Source: Molanna angustata (Eukaryota; Arthropoda; Insecta; Trichoptera; Molannidae). Taken from it: a stretch of DNA of 64,000 bases. Made by a program: the position numbers and the translations under genes. The stretch spans positions 1,061,501 through 1,125,500 of the forward strand of contig OY754965.1 in NCBI GenBank assembly GCA_963576475.1. Reading direction: 5' to 3'. Under the pieces are notes generated by a model. It worked only from the letters and a program-made list of their open reading frames with translations, was not told the DNA's origin and searched no databases. The stretch's first letter is position 1; every line of letters starts with the position of its first letter. Of this stretch, positions 1 to 11,924 are shown piece after piece.

Positions 1-1047
1 CATTTTGTATGGTGTAATGGACTTTTTGCATGCCAAAAACACCAACTTAGAGGCTTCGTAGCATGTTCTATATATATATGGATGAATTCAGAATTTGAAG
101 TAGAACATTTTGTGTGTTTTTTACGTGTCCCCCCTTTATTACTTCTGATACGCTGAATGCAGAGCCAAAAATTTCAGAAAATACAGAAAGTTAGAGGCCT
201 ATAAAACTTTTATACTACTCATAATTTTGAATTTTTCATTCATCACAGGTTATCAACTTTTGAATTTTTACTTTATTTTTTCCATATACCTCATATACCA
301 GGGGTGGCGAACCTTTTTGGGTCCGCGTGCCAAAAATCCTTAAATATTATTTCTCGATTGTCTGGCGTGCCTAAGCAGTAAAAAAATAAACAAAATAGAA
401 AAAATAAAAAAATGAGTTTTATTTCTGAATTTTATTAACAAGCTTAAAAATTACAATAGATTTTCTTAAAAATAAATCGTAATCCCTAAAAGAACACATT
501 AGTTATTTATCAATTAGATTAGTTATTTATCAATGAGGGAAACATTTAATAATTAATAAAACGGAATAAATTAATAATTCACGGATTATTTAATAAATTG
601 AAATTTTTTAATCTTGAAAATTAAAAAAAAAATTAACTTAGAAATCCTTCGCGTGCCATTCAAATTGTCAAACGTGCCACCTCGGGCACGCGTGCCCTAG
701 GTTCGCCACCCCTGTCATATACCATAAAAGCTAGAACGCTTTTTTGTTTGAACAATTTGTAAGGCAGTATATTATGTACACTAAACAATATATACTGGGA
801 CTCAATAGTACTTAATGTCCAAACATATATAAATATACCATCATACTGTTTTCATATTCTGGGTAGGAAAAAAAGACTGACCTCCATACTATCCTATCCT
901 GACATATACACCTACATGTTTTATATAGAAAACAAAATATCTTATAATGTTTATAAATTTGTGTTTATGTTTTTGTAGTTTGTAAGTATTCTTCAATTTC
1001 ACATACTATCGCCATCGACAGTTGGATCTCATGTGTTACATGCAACT
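1..1047 (+). mobile_element. Helitron-like non-autonomous element, copy H1 (5' end outside window)
   Basis: This stretch aligns by eye with 19036-20027 and 62521-63503 over most of its length. It ends at the family's 3' signature: an inverted copy of the 5' end (ATCGACAGTTGGAT), then a short hairpin (CATGT, loop GTT, ACATG), then GCAACT. The last bases are CTCT rather than the CTAG of the better copies, so the end is mutated. It lacks the GT microsatellite of the other copies and is interrupted at 299-714 by a hAT-type MITE. No protein is encoded. The left end lies outside the window. Confidence 0.7.
299..714. mobile_element. hAT-type MITE inserted in Helitron H1
   Basis: The 416-bp insert has terminal inverted repeats CAGGGGTGGCGAACC and GGTTCGCCACCCCTG. 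It is flanked by a perfect 8-bp duplication, tcatatac, at 291-298 and 715-722. Eight-bp duplications and CAGGG-type ends are hallmarks of the hAT superfamily. The interior is AT-rich with no ORF, so it depends on a transposase elsewhere. Removing it restores continuity with the other Helitron copies, which confirms the borders. Confidence 0.92.
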
Positions 1048-1116
1048 CTTTTCTAAAAATAGTATTAATTTCTCTAACCTTAATTTCATTTTAATTGGGG
1101 GCTTTATCGTCTTTTT

Positions 1117-1300
1117 TCTCGTATGTTTGTATTATTATTTCTCATTTGTTTATTATATTATTTCTCGTTTGTTTATATTATTATTTATCGTTTGTTTAAA
1201 TTATTATTTATCGTTTGTTTACTATATTATTTCTCGTGTATTTATTATATTATTTCTCGTTTGTTTATATTATTATTTATCTTTCTTTTATATTCTTATT
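1117..1300. repeat. 23-bp minisatellite, 8 copies
   Basis: A pyrimidine-rich 23-bp unit (core tctcgtttgttta followed by T/A-rich bases) repeats eight times with a few substitutions per copy. It starts about 70 bp after the end of Helitron H1. The open frame running through it (1022-1336) is a product of its composition. Confidence 0.85.
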
Positions 1301-2217
1301 TCTACACTTGGCCTCTATAGTATTGTCATGAATTAATAATTTTATGGAATCTCAATATATTTTGTTGTTATACATCAATATCGAGAATTAAATGAATATT
1401 TTAATAGTATTTTTATTTATTTATGACACAAAATATCTAAATAATTTAGTTTTGAAATATGTACACTAACGGGCTGCTGGCTGTCGTTGTGTAAAGTTTA
1501 CATTTTAATTATTTTAAAAAAAATATATCTAATTTCATATATATCTAGTTATACATAAATAGATATATTCTTTAAAATTTATTCATTCTATCTAGTATGT
1601 GATTTAATTACAATAATGAAGTGTTTTGTATACTTCCATTTGTATTATTTTATTTAACACAGAAATCAAATATTAAAGTAATAATATGTTTTAATAATAA
1701 ACAATCGATAAAGTAAATTTAGATTATTTTAATGATAATTCTAATTTGTTTGCTTTTATTTTACTTATAATATGTGCCTACATGTAATTCTTGATTATTT
1801 AATTTAAGTAAATAAATAAATAAATAATTATTTGTCTGTGATGCACATTCCTTATATCTAGATTATTTTATACTAAGGTATCAATAAATGTTTACTTTTT
1901 AAAACAGATACCTAAATTAATATTAAATATATGTTTATTAAATTTAATTTAATATATTATATTAACAAACTTAATAGGTACTATACTGATCAAAAAATAC
2001 GATGATTTTTTTATAACAGCAACTGCTGACGCTTTCTAAAATCATGGCTGGAGACTAGTAGGCTGGGAGACTAGAGTATCTAGTCAACCTCACACTACTA
2101 AAAATGTACTAAATCCAATATACGACACTACTATGTATGACGCAGTTTTCAAGCAATTTGAATATTTCTAGCACGACATTCAGCCCATCAGAGTATACTA
2201 CATCTATGCACAAGACT
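1301..2217. other. AT-rich intergenic DNA
   Basis: Very AT-rich, with short poly-A, poly-T and (AAAT)n runs. I see no coding potential or recognisable element. Confidence 0.5.
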
Positions 2218-2383
2218 TGCCTTTTCACACGACCCGGTTATCTGGTAGCCGGCGCCGGATAAGCGCCGGGTAATTGTATAAGCATGCATGCCGGGGCGTA
2301 TGAAAGCTACCATGCGTGCCCATACACTTCGCTGCCAGTTACCCGGCGCCGGCCCGGCCTTTACCGGGACGCGTGAAAAGGCA
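2218..2383. mobile_element. GC-rich foldback MITE, 166 bp
   Basis: The ends are inverted repeats: TGCCTTTTCAC at the left and GTGAAAAGGCA at the right, with similarity extending inward through CCGG-rich blocks (ccggcgccgg occurs in both arms). Almost the whole element can fold on itself. It is strikingly GC-rich against its AT-rich surroundings. I could not settle a target duplication, so the superfamily is open. The minus-strand ORF across it is incidental. Confidence 0.65.
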
Positions 2384-2504
2384 CTAACTGTTGAGTCGCC
2401 AATCTCTCCTACTCCAATATCAGTCTCCCTGTCTGAGTGACGCCTTTGAATGCTCATATTTTGTCGCTCAGTCGCCGAGTATCCTAGTTTTTTTTATATG
2501 TTAT

Positions 2505-2640
2505 CGGACAACTAACAGGTACTATGTCACAATTACTAATTTAACATCCACCCAATAACAAGTTGCCACATTCTGGAGACTTACGACATTAATCGTCTCA
2601 CACATCCAAACTGAAAAATCAATTAAAACCGTGCTTAAAG
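2505..2640 (-). mobile_element. SINE fragment, same family as 21249-21475 (3' part)
   Basis: Read on the minus strand it shares an ordered set of blocks with the SINE at 21249-21475: gagacgatta, cgtaagtctccagaatg, ggcaacttgttattgg, catagtacctgttagttg. The tRNA-like head is missing, so this is a truncated copy. Confidence 0.65.
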
Positions 2641-3454
2641 GACAACATTTTAATAAATTTTGAGACCCTTTCTGACTTTGAGAAAACCACAATGGACCAT
2701 TTCGAAAGAATCCTTCCATAAATATTTTCAATCATGATATCGACGTTGGGATAAGTGCATCGTCAGCCAAGGAAAATACTTTGAAGAAAACGATACAAAA
2801 TTCAATATGTAGGTACTTTTATTATATTTATTCATAATAAAATGATGTACCGCATTTTTTGATCAGAGATGTACATTATTATGTATAATAGAACCCTTTC
2901 AGCTTTCTTTGTTGATTATAAAGAAACTGGCGCTTAGTAATACATAGTTTTAAATATCATAAATGAATATTGTAATACTATTAATAGTGTGTTTAGTATT
3001 ATTGTTTTAAATTTATTTTATACGTATTTTTAGTATTCACGCTTACCACGCTTCGTTCCTACTTATATTAAGTAAATTGCACTAAGGACTATGCTTTGTT
3101 TGTTCTTAATTATTAAAATCAACATAAAATTAAAAATAACAAGTACCTCGTCAATATAATATATAAACAGAAATATATAAAAAATAAATGTTTTTTTTAT
3201 ATACCTAATTTGAAATAAAATTAATTCATAGTTTTATTGCACTAACGAGTATATTTTTTTTTACTTTAAGGAAGCCTGAGCGATTTTGCTAGACAAGTAT
3301 AATTTTGGCTTCTGAGGATTCAAGCTATGTCTAACAAAAGAGCCAAGGCTTTTAAATTAATTTAATTCCATATATGTGCGAAGAAATTCATCACCAAACT
3401 TTTTACGAATGTATTTTTTTTCTTAATATATTAAATAGGTATATATTTATTGTT
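2641..3454. other. AT-rich intergenic DNA
   Basis: AT-rich with T-runs; no coding or repeat structure recognised. Confidence 0.45.
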
Positions 3455-3457
3455 TTA

Positions 3458-3938
3458 GGTCCAAATGCAGAGTCCTAACTAAATACTAAATTTTAAATAC
3501 TAACCATGTTTTCATTGCACAGTCACTCACTAAAGTGATCACGTGGCTTCCTAACTGAAGGATGCTACGATTTCACGATTTTTCTTGAATTCTAGCGAAT
3601 TTTGGGCATCTCTTATGGATCGCTGAATACTCTGTTTGGTATTTAATTTGACAAAATTACCAAATACATATTTGTCGAAGTCATCTCGTATTTATGTATT
3701 AAACCACTCGTAAGGTTCATCACGATCAACCTTACTTTTTGACAGTTTTCAAATGTTACTTTACGCCGACACGCATGCGCTAAGTATTTAGATATGTCTC
3801 TGCAATGCAATTCTCATACAAAAACTTCGTTGCATCCTTTAGTTAGGAAGCCATGTGATCTCCTGAACTTACGTGAGCGACTGTGCAATGAAAACATGGT
3901 TAGTATTTAGAATTTAGGTCGGACTCTACATTCGGACC
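3458..3938. mobile_element. PIF/Harbinger-like MITE with ~110-170-bp inverted repeats
   Basis: The element begins GGTCCAAATGCAGAGTCC and ends with the near reverse complement GGACTCTACATTCGGACC. Similarity between the arms continues inward for well over 100 bp, including the shared block actaaccatgttttcattgc. A 3-bp TTA lies on each side (3455-3457 and 3939-3941). A TTA/TAA 3-bp duplication is typical of PIF/Harbinger. There is no ORF, so it is non-autonomous. Confidence 0.8.
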
Positions 3939-3941
3939 TTA

Positions 3942-4684
3942 GTCTTGAATCACCGTTTACGTTTGAAATATCAATCAAATTATTTTTGTAATAAAAACTG
4001 TTATTTATTTAACATGTATTTTAAATAATGTTTACATTTTATAATTTAATCTTAATATTTTTATTATAACTTAAACTTCATACAAGATGTATAAGTATTG
4101 AGTATTAGTTATTATTTTCGTAATAGAATTTAATTTAACTTATATTAATTTAGTTTTCTATTCAACATCACATTTTAAATAAATACATGTAACATATATA
4201 TTTTTGGTTGAATTTATTTTGTTTGTTGTTTAAGCAATACCTATTGAAATTAATCTTTTAAATATGTCTGAAATTTTGAGCAAATGATTTGGAAGATAAT
4301 CAATAATCTTGAGCCTCCTAAATTGGTTAGTCCATAATTTTTTATCACTGGTTTATCTTAAAAAACAATGTTAACCATATTTTATCCCTTCATAAGTAAA
4401 AAAAATGCTTTTTTCATCCAAGAAAAATAAGAAGTTGTCGGTTTTTTCTTAAATGAGATTTGTTATTATATTGTAATTTTATTATTGACAACATTGGCCT
4501 TGCTCAACTGCATCATAAAATATTATTTAGTTACAATTATGTACCAATTGTAAATGTAAAATTATATCGAAGTATAATAAACCTTTTTTTAACTTTGTAT
4601 TCGACATATTGTTAATTTGAGCAACGGTTTTTGAAACTGACCGTTCCCTCATAAAGCTTCTTCATTTCTAATTACGGTAACTAG
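3942..4684. other. AT-rich intergenic DNA
   Basis: No gene seen. A short block near 4620-4650 (caacggtttttgaaactg) faintly resembles the 3' hairpin of Penelope-like elements, too weak to call. Confidence 0.4.
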
Positions 4685-4905
4685 TAATTATTGTGGCATA
4701 AGTGTTAAGCCGTTTGGCTACGATGCAGCTGTCCTGGTTTCGATTCCCAGAAGAGGAGTTTACTCAAATTCATATCTCACGCAAATCTTACTTCTCTGAA
4801 CTAGAAACACTGGTTAGTTGGAATAAATTGCCATAATATGGCAATAAAATCGCCACTACACAGGGTGTCAGAAAGTGTTAAATAAATTAATAATTATTTA
4901 AATCA
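4685..4905 (+). mobile_element. tRNA-derived SINE
   Basis: The head shows a degenerate pol III A box (tggcataagtgttaagccg) and a B box (ggtttcgattcccag) at tRNA-like spacing. The body (caaatcttacttctctgaac; actggttagttggaataaat; ttgccataatatggcaat; cagggtg) matches, in reverse, the SINE at 62024-62241. It ends in an A/T-rich tail. Confidence 0.75.
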
Positions 4906-6298
4906 ATTACCTACAACCAATTTGGTGAACACAGATATAAAAATTGTTATAATGTACCTACCACAGAATTCTTCTATATTTGATTGTAAAATTATATCAT
5001 GTATTTATTAATATTTGATTAATTGCATTTTTTGCATTTCTATGAGAACAAAGTATACGATATTTTTATTGTTAGTCCTTTTTTAATGTTAATGTTTCTT
5101 TTTTTTTTCATTAAAAATACTGCTATCGCAGGTTTGTGTGGTGCAGGGTTGAAATCAAGTTATCAACATTATATTATATAAATTAAAATAAATACATGTA
5201 GGTAGTAAAATATTGTGTTATGTAATGTACAATATTATAATCTAAGTATCGCTTAAGTTGTATAATTAATTAAAGTTTGCATCGTTTGTGATATATTCAT
5301 TAAAGATATATATCATTTTATTAAAATATGTAGTTATTTTATTTTCCTCTTCTTCATATAATATCCTGATAACAAACCATCAAAGATCCTAAATCTTTCA
5401 ATTAGTCAATACACACTAATTCGTTGTTCTCCGCCATTTTATTTTTTGCTACTGTTTTGAAAATGAAAATTGGATTTATATTATGATGTATTGTAGTGCC
5501 ATCTACAGTCTCATAAGCAAAGCTTAATATTCATAAATATTTAAAGTTTCTCTGTCATAAGAACTTGTTACGAAATATATTCAACAGATGGCAGCACTAT
5601 TTAAAAATCTTTTCAGATTATTTTGTATTCGCAATATTTATTATATTATTTCTAAATCAATATATCCTTTATTTAAAAAATAATATTGTGTATGTGGTGT
5701 GTGGCTTATTCGAAAAACGGACTGTCGAAAAAATGCTGTCCAGACTTCCTGATTCCAGATCAAGAATGACAAACCAGGACGGGTGGCAACCATAACTTCA
5801 ACCAGTATAATAAATATAATATGACATCATGTTTCTACACACATTAAAACAAGGGACGCCATGCAAACTGCATCAAACGCCATCTGTGTAAAATTTATAT
5901 AATATTCCAATGACTTCGAAAATGACCCGCAATATTGTTATCTCGTGACAAGAGTACCTACCTATAGGTAGGTACTTGAGAGATATAAAGTAACCATAAA
6001 TAATGCAAATCGGAAATTGTGAATTCATAGATATATTTGATTATTATCTGTTAAGTTTAATAAAGTTTGGAAATGGGGTGATAACGGAGGAAGAAAATTT
6101 AAAATATGTACTAACTAGGAGAGTCACATTAATTATTGAATCTCAACGTAAGTAATGGCGATATTAGAACCAATGTGTAAAGTGATCATACATTTACGAT
6201 CTTATTCTGTTTATAATTTATTTTATTTATGTTTGATTTTTCTCCAGACAAGACGCAAAGCATAAACTTGAAGTAAAAATGTAAATAATTATATATTT
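4906..6298. other. AT-rich intergenic DNA
   Basis: Contains short T-runs and a 76-codon open frame at 5565-5795 with no recognisable similarity. Nothing else supported. Confidence 0.4.
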
Positions 6299-6880
6299 CG
6301 AATATTTTTATTATTGCATATGCGCAAACATTGGATTTTTTTCCCTGTCGGGAGTCAAAGATATTTTTTTAACAGATTTATAATTATCTCAATAGAGAAA
6401 AAATATTCGATTACTTACACATTGGTACAAGTAGGTAAATAAGACAAAAATGACCTTATAAGTCTGGCGCAATTCAGGGGTGACTTCTATGCGAAAAATG
6501 CATTGTCACCTCAGATATAAGAATTGTAGCTTTCATTATTTACAAAAAAACCAATTCTCTCAATAGATGGCGTTCCAATAAAATAAATAAAAATAATAAG
6601 ATTGTTGTTCATAATTTCACCCATAGATGGCTGTAGTAAAAATTCCTTATTTTCAAGCGAAAAGAATTTCAGTATTACAATATATAGAACTTTCAAAATT
6701 GAATTGATAGGGATCTCATTAAAAGGCATAATTGGTGAACGTTGCGCAAGCGCATAAAGTGATCACGTAAACCAGCCGATGACAGGTCGTAAGCCCTGTA
6801 GGTGCCTTGATTTCCCGGTTCTCCTACAATAAATATTCCAACTTCGACTCTATTGAGATAATTATAAATCTGTTAAAAAA
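6299..6880 (+). mobile_element. Dispersed repeat B, copy B1
   Basis: A ~520-580-bp non-coding repeat found again at 31600-32116 and, as a trimer, at 48895-50521. It starts with an inverted copy of the family tail (tccctgtcgggagtcaaag, then an arm ending ttatctcaatag), runs through the body (ttataagtctggcgcaattc ... acgttgcgcaagcgcataaa) and ends with the right arm (aacttcgactctattgagat). Long inverted arms suggest a foldback or MITE-like element, but the class is unknown. A 72-codon minus-strand frame (6511-6729) is not preserved in the 31.6-kb copy. Confidence 0.7.
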
Positions 6881-7638
6881 ATTATATATTTTCTATATAT
6901 CGTAAAAACGGGTCGTAAATTCGAGACTAGAGTTAGAGCTTGTCAGATGTTTAAAAAATGATAACTTCTCGAAATTCCCGGATCATTTAATACTAAATGA
7001 CCACCAATCAGGTACAAAAGTTCTTCACATTAATAAAGTAGGTTTACGCTTAGATAATTTAGAGTCACTTGAAATAAAAAAAAGCAATTGAAACAGAAAT
7101 ATAATAAATAATCAAGTAAATTTTAACTTACAGCCCGCTTTTAAATATGTTTCCCCTTTCCATCAATTTTACCAATCAAAGCCATTCTGCACAAGACCCG
7201 CCCTTAATGACCTCCCACCAATATCCATATACATAACCTTCTTTTGAGCAGACAGTCACATTCTGCGTTTAGTTCAAATTCTGCCTGAGGAGGGAACGGT
7301 TTGTTCCGAAACCGGTCGCAAATTCAATTCTCACGTGGTGTAAACAAAGTTAAAAAAAATTGTTAAAATGTACCCCATAGATAAAAATACTATATTTGAT
7401 AATATGATTATTATTTAAATTTCGTTTTTTTTGTGACTAAATATGTGTAATTTAATATTTCTGATTAGTAACGGCTGCAACATCCTTTTTGGGTGAAAAG
7501 CCTTAGAGAAAAAAAATTAAGAAAATTCAGACATGGACGAAATGCCAGAGAGACGAATTGTAAAGTGAAAACGAAATAGGATCGTTTTGAAGTCGTTTCC
7601 ATTTTATCTTGTTAACAATCAATCTTCCTGTATTCCCA
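6881..7638. other. Unassigned DNA with a possible Penelope-type 3' motif
   Basis: Mostly AT-rich. Around 7283-7325 the block gaggagggaacggtttgttc followed by cgaaaccggtcgca resembles the short palindromic 3' region of Penelope-like elements, which often reads as a gaaacg-containing hairpin. No reverse transcriptase is visible nearby. Confidence 0.3.
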
Positions 7639-7935
7639 TCAGCTCGGTAATTTGCAATATCTAGCTTCAGAGGTAATTCCTGTCTTCCGTGTCTTGGAAG
7701 TAATACCCTCGGCCATCAGTCTCCATCCGAGGGCGGTGGTGTAAACGGACCAATTAGTCTCCAAGTTAGGACGAATGAAATGTGATTTTTCATCACCGCT
7801 CCGACGACGTTGGAACAAATGGTCCTTCATGGAGGCTGATTGGACCCCGCTCTCATCTACGTCTGATCTTTGCGAGATCATCCGATTATTCATAGCAAAA
7901 TCATAAAGCTCCTGTTTAAATTGTAAATAATACAT
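7639..7935 (-). CDS. Unrecognised 98-aa ORF
   Basis: An ATG-started minus-strand frame whose base composition is noticeably less AT-rich than its surroundings. The predicted protein is hydrophilic and basic, with no signal peptide or membrane segment. Features include a basic run (QRRR at about residues 42-45) and a cluster of Ser/Asp (residues 21-31). I do not recognise it. It could be a fragment of a transposon protein or of a host exon, or chance. No splice sites were convincingly identified. Confidence 0.2.
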   Translation of the reverse strand: MYYLQFKQELYDFAMNNRMISQRSDVDESGVQSASMKDHLFQRRRSGDEKSHFIRPNLETNWSVYTTALGWRLMAEGITSKTRKTGITSEARYCKLPS

Positions 7936-8039
7936 TATTAAAGAAGTGAAATATTAATTTATGGATAATTTAAGAATTTATTGTAAATTGAGCGGAGGAG
8001 GATGAGGATCATTTACATCTATATTTGTATGGCTGCTTG

Positions 8040-8331
8040 GCACATAGTATTGTATTTTTACCAAATTAATTTATTGACTTTATTTTTTTCCTTTTATTTT
8101 TACTCCATTGTATTTTTGGGTTATTTTGATATGTTTTTTTTTGTTTTATTCTGTTTTTTTTGGATCTTTTGTAACATTTTTATATTGTAAGACCAAATTC
8201 TATTTTTTTTCTTTGTTAGTTAGTTTAAGTTAGCATTTATATTGTATGATATAGAAACCCACTGATAACCATATATGGTTAGTGGGATCTTGTATAAATT
8301 AAATTATGTTGAAATAAATAAATTAAAAAAA
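8040..8331 (+). mobile_element. Probable LINE 3'UTR and tail
   Basis: A T-rich stretch ends with gttgaaataaataaattaaa followed by an A-run, the tail style of the CR1/Jockey-type LINEs elsewhere in this window. No RT is attached. A SINE begins immediately after it. Confidence 0.4.
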
Positions 8332-8510
8332 ACTGACCATATCACCCACTGTGGCTTGGTGGTAAGTAAATAGTGGCAGCTAGTTTCTGTGCCAGCGTCC
8401 TGAGTTCAGGCAGCAGAAATGTATATCCTCCGCAAATCTTGTTTGTTCTGGAATCGCTGGAAAGAAATTGCCATTTGGCAATGTACTTGTTCCTTTCACT
8501 GAGTGTTAAT
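8332..8510 (+). mobile_element. tRNA-derived SINE, degenerate
   Basis: The head (ctgtggcttggtggtaagta; gcgtcctgagttcaggcag) resembles pol III A and B boxes. The body (ctccgcaaatcttgtttgtt; aattgccatttggcaatgta; gttcctttcactgagtgtta) matches the SINE family of 4685-4905. Confidence 0.6.
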
Positions 8511-8578
8511 ATAGTAAAATTCTGATAAAACTAAAAGTGTGTACATACCTAATTGATTTTAGAATACTGAGCAATGCA

Positions 8579-8840
8579 TCACAAGTACTTTTTCCTCACG
8601 AAAACCATATATTGATTATCAGATAATATATGATTTTTTTCCAAGAATGTCATAATCTGTGTTTTAACAAGTTTTTCAATAATTTTAGACACTATATTGA
8701 GTAATGCTATTGGTCTATAGTTGTTCACGTCATATTTATCACTCCACTTGTATAATGGTATAACTTTAGCCTTTTTACAATGTGAAGGGAATTTGCCAGA
8801 TTCAAAACTGAGGTTAATTAAATGTGTGAGGGGAGTATTA
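8579..8840 (-). pseudogene. LINE reverse transcriptase fragment (minus strand)
   Basis: Reading the minus strand from about 8840 to 8579 gives an open stretch with classical non-LTR RT motifs in order: TPLTHLINLSFESGKFP, then KAKVIPLYK, then NNYRPIALLNIVSKIIEKLV, then EKNHILSDNQY. These correspond to the early part of the RT domain. The frame breaks just where the GF(Q/R) motif should follow, and the catalytic FADD region is absent. It is a short decayed fragment of a CR1/Jockey-type element, bounded upstream by repeat D. Confidence 0.8.
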
Positions 8841-8842
8841 GA

Positions 8843-9045
8843 TATACATATTTGCTAAATTTGAAAATAATTGAATGAGTAGGTACTCTAGTCTACAATT
8901 GATAAAATAAAATAAACACGTCGTACATAGCACACACACAGATACATTGTGATGAAACTTTCAGAATACAATCACAGCATGATACTAGTTGATAATCTAC
9001 TCCCTACATAATCTCCTTGGGGTAGTGAGGAGTAAAAACATTTAA
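8843..9045 (+). repeat. Dispersed repeat D, copy D1
   Basis: Shares long blocks with 44165-44440 and, inverted, with 56690-56975: ataaacacgtcgtacatag, tgtgatgaaactttcagaat, acaatcacagcatgatacta, cttggggtagtgaggagtaa. It is non-coding. Unlike the other two copies, no 29-bp array adjoins it. Confidence 0.65.
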
Positions 9046-9514
9046 GGATTGGATACACTAATTTATTATTACCAGAAAACAGATTTCACAGATACAAGTT
9101 TTACAAAATATTACCCGCGATTCAAGACTTACGTCATTTTGTAAAATTTGTACTTTTCTTAAGTCATAGCATAAAGGCTGATTTTTTTTTTTGTAAAGGT
9201 ATACCATATCAGGTAACAACGGTTGAATAATATGAAAACTGAGCAGTTGTGGCTTTCGGAGATAACTTTTTACCTATGAGTAGGATTAAAATGAAAATTT
9301 TATTTTAATAGCAATTGAGATCCGAGGCATTGATTTAAAAAGTCAAAAGATTGACAATCCTAGACCAAATCACTTGAACTAAAGAATCTTATTGTTTTAT
9401 AAATAAGTAATGTTTTATTCGGAGTAAGTATTAAAAGGGGTAGGTACCTGCCTGAGAATAAGGGCATGAGAAATAATGTACACCTATTAGAAGTCTCTAT
9501 CTAAGAAAAATGCT
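9046..9514. other. AT-rich intergenic DNA
   Basis: Nothing recognised. Confidence 0.4.
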
Positions 9515-9728
9515 TTCTACGTGAGGCAGGTGCCCCCTCCCTGCCCCCAGAATAGGCTCTGCTCCATCCTCATCGTTTTCTCAACCCCCCCCCCTCCCAC
9601 CCCCCCCCCTCTTCCCGCCTCTGGACCATTAATGCGAGTAAAGAGTAAAACATTTGTAATTTCCGGTGCTCCCTTTAGCGCCCCCTGCTCTGTGACACAA
9701 CACCGGCCCAATGACGAAGCCGGCCCTG
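9515..9728 (-). repeat. C-rich block, possible hAT-like remnant
   Basis: An abrupt GC-rich island in AT-rich DNA, with C-runs broken by T at about 9585-9610. The right edge, read on the minus strand, begins CAGGGCCGGCTTCGTC, reminiscent of hAT ends. I could not find a matching left end or an 8-bp duplication. The frames on both strands are low-complexity artefacts. Confidence 0.35.
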
Positions 9729-11519
9729 TTTTGTTGCGGACATTCGCAGAAAGCCTTCCCGTTTTACATTAAATATTTCGATACTATTCGATTTAGAATA
9801 TTTCAACCCTTCAAGTTAAATGTATTTTAACATTGCATTTGCATATATACAACAAAGTTTTTGAGAAATATGATTTCGTTGTGAATTTCAAGTCTCTTTT
9901 AAATTTATAGTTCTCATTTAAATATACTATGTATATAGTTGCAACAAGTAAAACATCCACGGACGTAATTTCTCCATTCATATATTATTCAAAATTCAAA
10001 ATATTTAAAATGTAAAAAAACAGGAAATAGTTTTATTTTATTTTATTTGGAATAATTACAGTTTTTTTTTTGCAAAACAATAATAAAGTTAAACAATTGA
10101 ATACAAAATAACTCAATTATAATGTTTCACTAAAAGTATATAAAGATAACATAATATACACTATTTTATTCAAGAAGAATGTTTAAAAAATTATTTTTCA
10201 TTGTATATATTTATTTCTTTTTGTTTTGAAAGGTGAGGGATTGAAAAAATCTTAGTAATTATATTCTTTTAATTCTTGCTTTCAACATTAATTAATATTT
10301 ACTAAGTACATGTTATGGTCATATTGCTTACTGTCATACAAAGATTACCCTATATACTATACATATAGTATGAAATGTTTTATTGATAAGGTACCTACTT
10401 AAGAATAACTAGAAAGTAATACGATTTTTTTTATATAACTTTATATAAATAATATTTTAAAAAATATTTTATGCTTCCATACCTACATCATATAAATAGA
10501 ATCAAAATATTCCTGTCTCTATATCTCTGTCGTATACGAAATCTTTCTCATTGGTAAAATGACCTGTGCGCTTTCTAAGATCTAGAGAGTTTTCTCAAGT
10601 TATACTCTACAAAGAAACTATACAAATAATTTGAATATATTATACGCTATGTTGGATACGTTAATCAACTTGATAGTCAAATAAGTTTCTCTCAACATGG
10701 ACAGAATCCTCCATCCATAGAGAACAATCAATCTATTAGCACTGACTTACCATCCATCATTCTACAATACACACACTCCTTCATAGTACACGATGCACCA
10801 TAATGTACCTACTGAGATATGAAGCATCTCTTCAACAGTTATTTACAAAGATATATTTGAAAAAATTAACTGTTCATTACATTACAATATACATTCATAG
10901 TAAAAAAACAAACCGCATTAAATTAAACTTAAGTTGAACATTATCTTGACTATTTACAATTTCAAACAATAAGTACGTATCATTTAAAAGTACACTTCGT
11001 GTTTATGTCGCTTTGACTTTATTTGGTATTGTTATTCATTAAAAACAGGATATTCCTTATAATTATGTTTTTTTTATTATATACCTAATTCTCACAACAG
11101 CTATTTCTGATAAATTTACACAATTCGTGTATGGTATAAAATAATTACAAAAGACATGTATCATTCAAAAATCATATAAAACTCAGACTGCTTTCTTTTT
11201 AAATTTCTTATTATTTAGTTTGGAGTAGAGGAACTTAATCATGCGGCGCAAACTGCTCTAGCACTCCCAGAAAACAGGAAAGGAAAGGACGTCCACTATC
11301 CACGTAGGAGCTAGTATGGGTAAGCTCATGTATAAATCCCAAATAATACAGTACAGATCATCCTAGCGTTGAAGGATTAGGAGAGCCGAACCTACTTATA
11401 TTAGCACAAGGCTAAGAAAAAGAAGAATACAGGAACGTATGTATGTTGCCATATCGCCAAGGTACCAACATTACCACGAAGTGCACTTTATAGTGAAACG
11501 TACTCTAATAATTATTATA
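9729..11519. other. AT-rich intergenic DNA with a possible LINE tail
   Basis: Near 10030-10060 the sequence ttttattttatttggaataa followed by ttacag resembles the 3' end of a minus-strand LINE (compare 27505 onward). The rest is AT-rich with no supported gene. Confidence 0.4.
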
Positions 11520-11650
11520 CTGAAAATGGACATGGAAGAAGATGCATAACATTAGAAATAACGCGATGGATATGAAGCCCTTTAGACGAATGTGCGGTAA
11601 AACGGTTTATGACAGAATCAGATCTGACGATATTGACGGGAACGTGTGAT
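11520..11650 (+). pseudogene. RTE-like RT C-terminal fragment
   Basis: The plus strand near 11567-11640 reads MKPFRRMCGKTVYDRIRSDD, matching the M(L)R(W)MCGVT..DRIRN stretch found after the RT domain in RTE-type LINE proteins of insects. Only a few dozen codons remain, with no neighbouring RT core. Confidence 0.5.
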
Positions 11651-11924
11651 GTAAGATAAATATAAAAGTTTTGTGACTGAATAAAAAAATGAATAAAAAA
11701 TAAACAGCATATAAATAATGAGTGAAGATAAAAAAAAACTACACAAAGCTTATAAAAGAGAGATTAAAAATTGAGAAGGTCCATAAAAGTATTGGCACAA
11801 TCATATAAATGGGATCTTGAAGAATAGAAAATTAATAAGATGTAATAATAGATGAGCATGTTTGAGAGGATGCAGGACGTTTTGAAGCGAGAAATATATG
11901 TCAATGATTGATTGAATTTATGAT

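Noticed and set aside
1022..1336. Hydrophobic 104-codon frame
   Set aside because: It runs through a 23-bp minisatellite; composition explains the hydrophobic reading.
9517..9772. Overlapping Pro-rich and Gly-rich frames on both strands
   Set aside because: Produced by C-runs in a GC-rich block; no domain.
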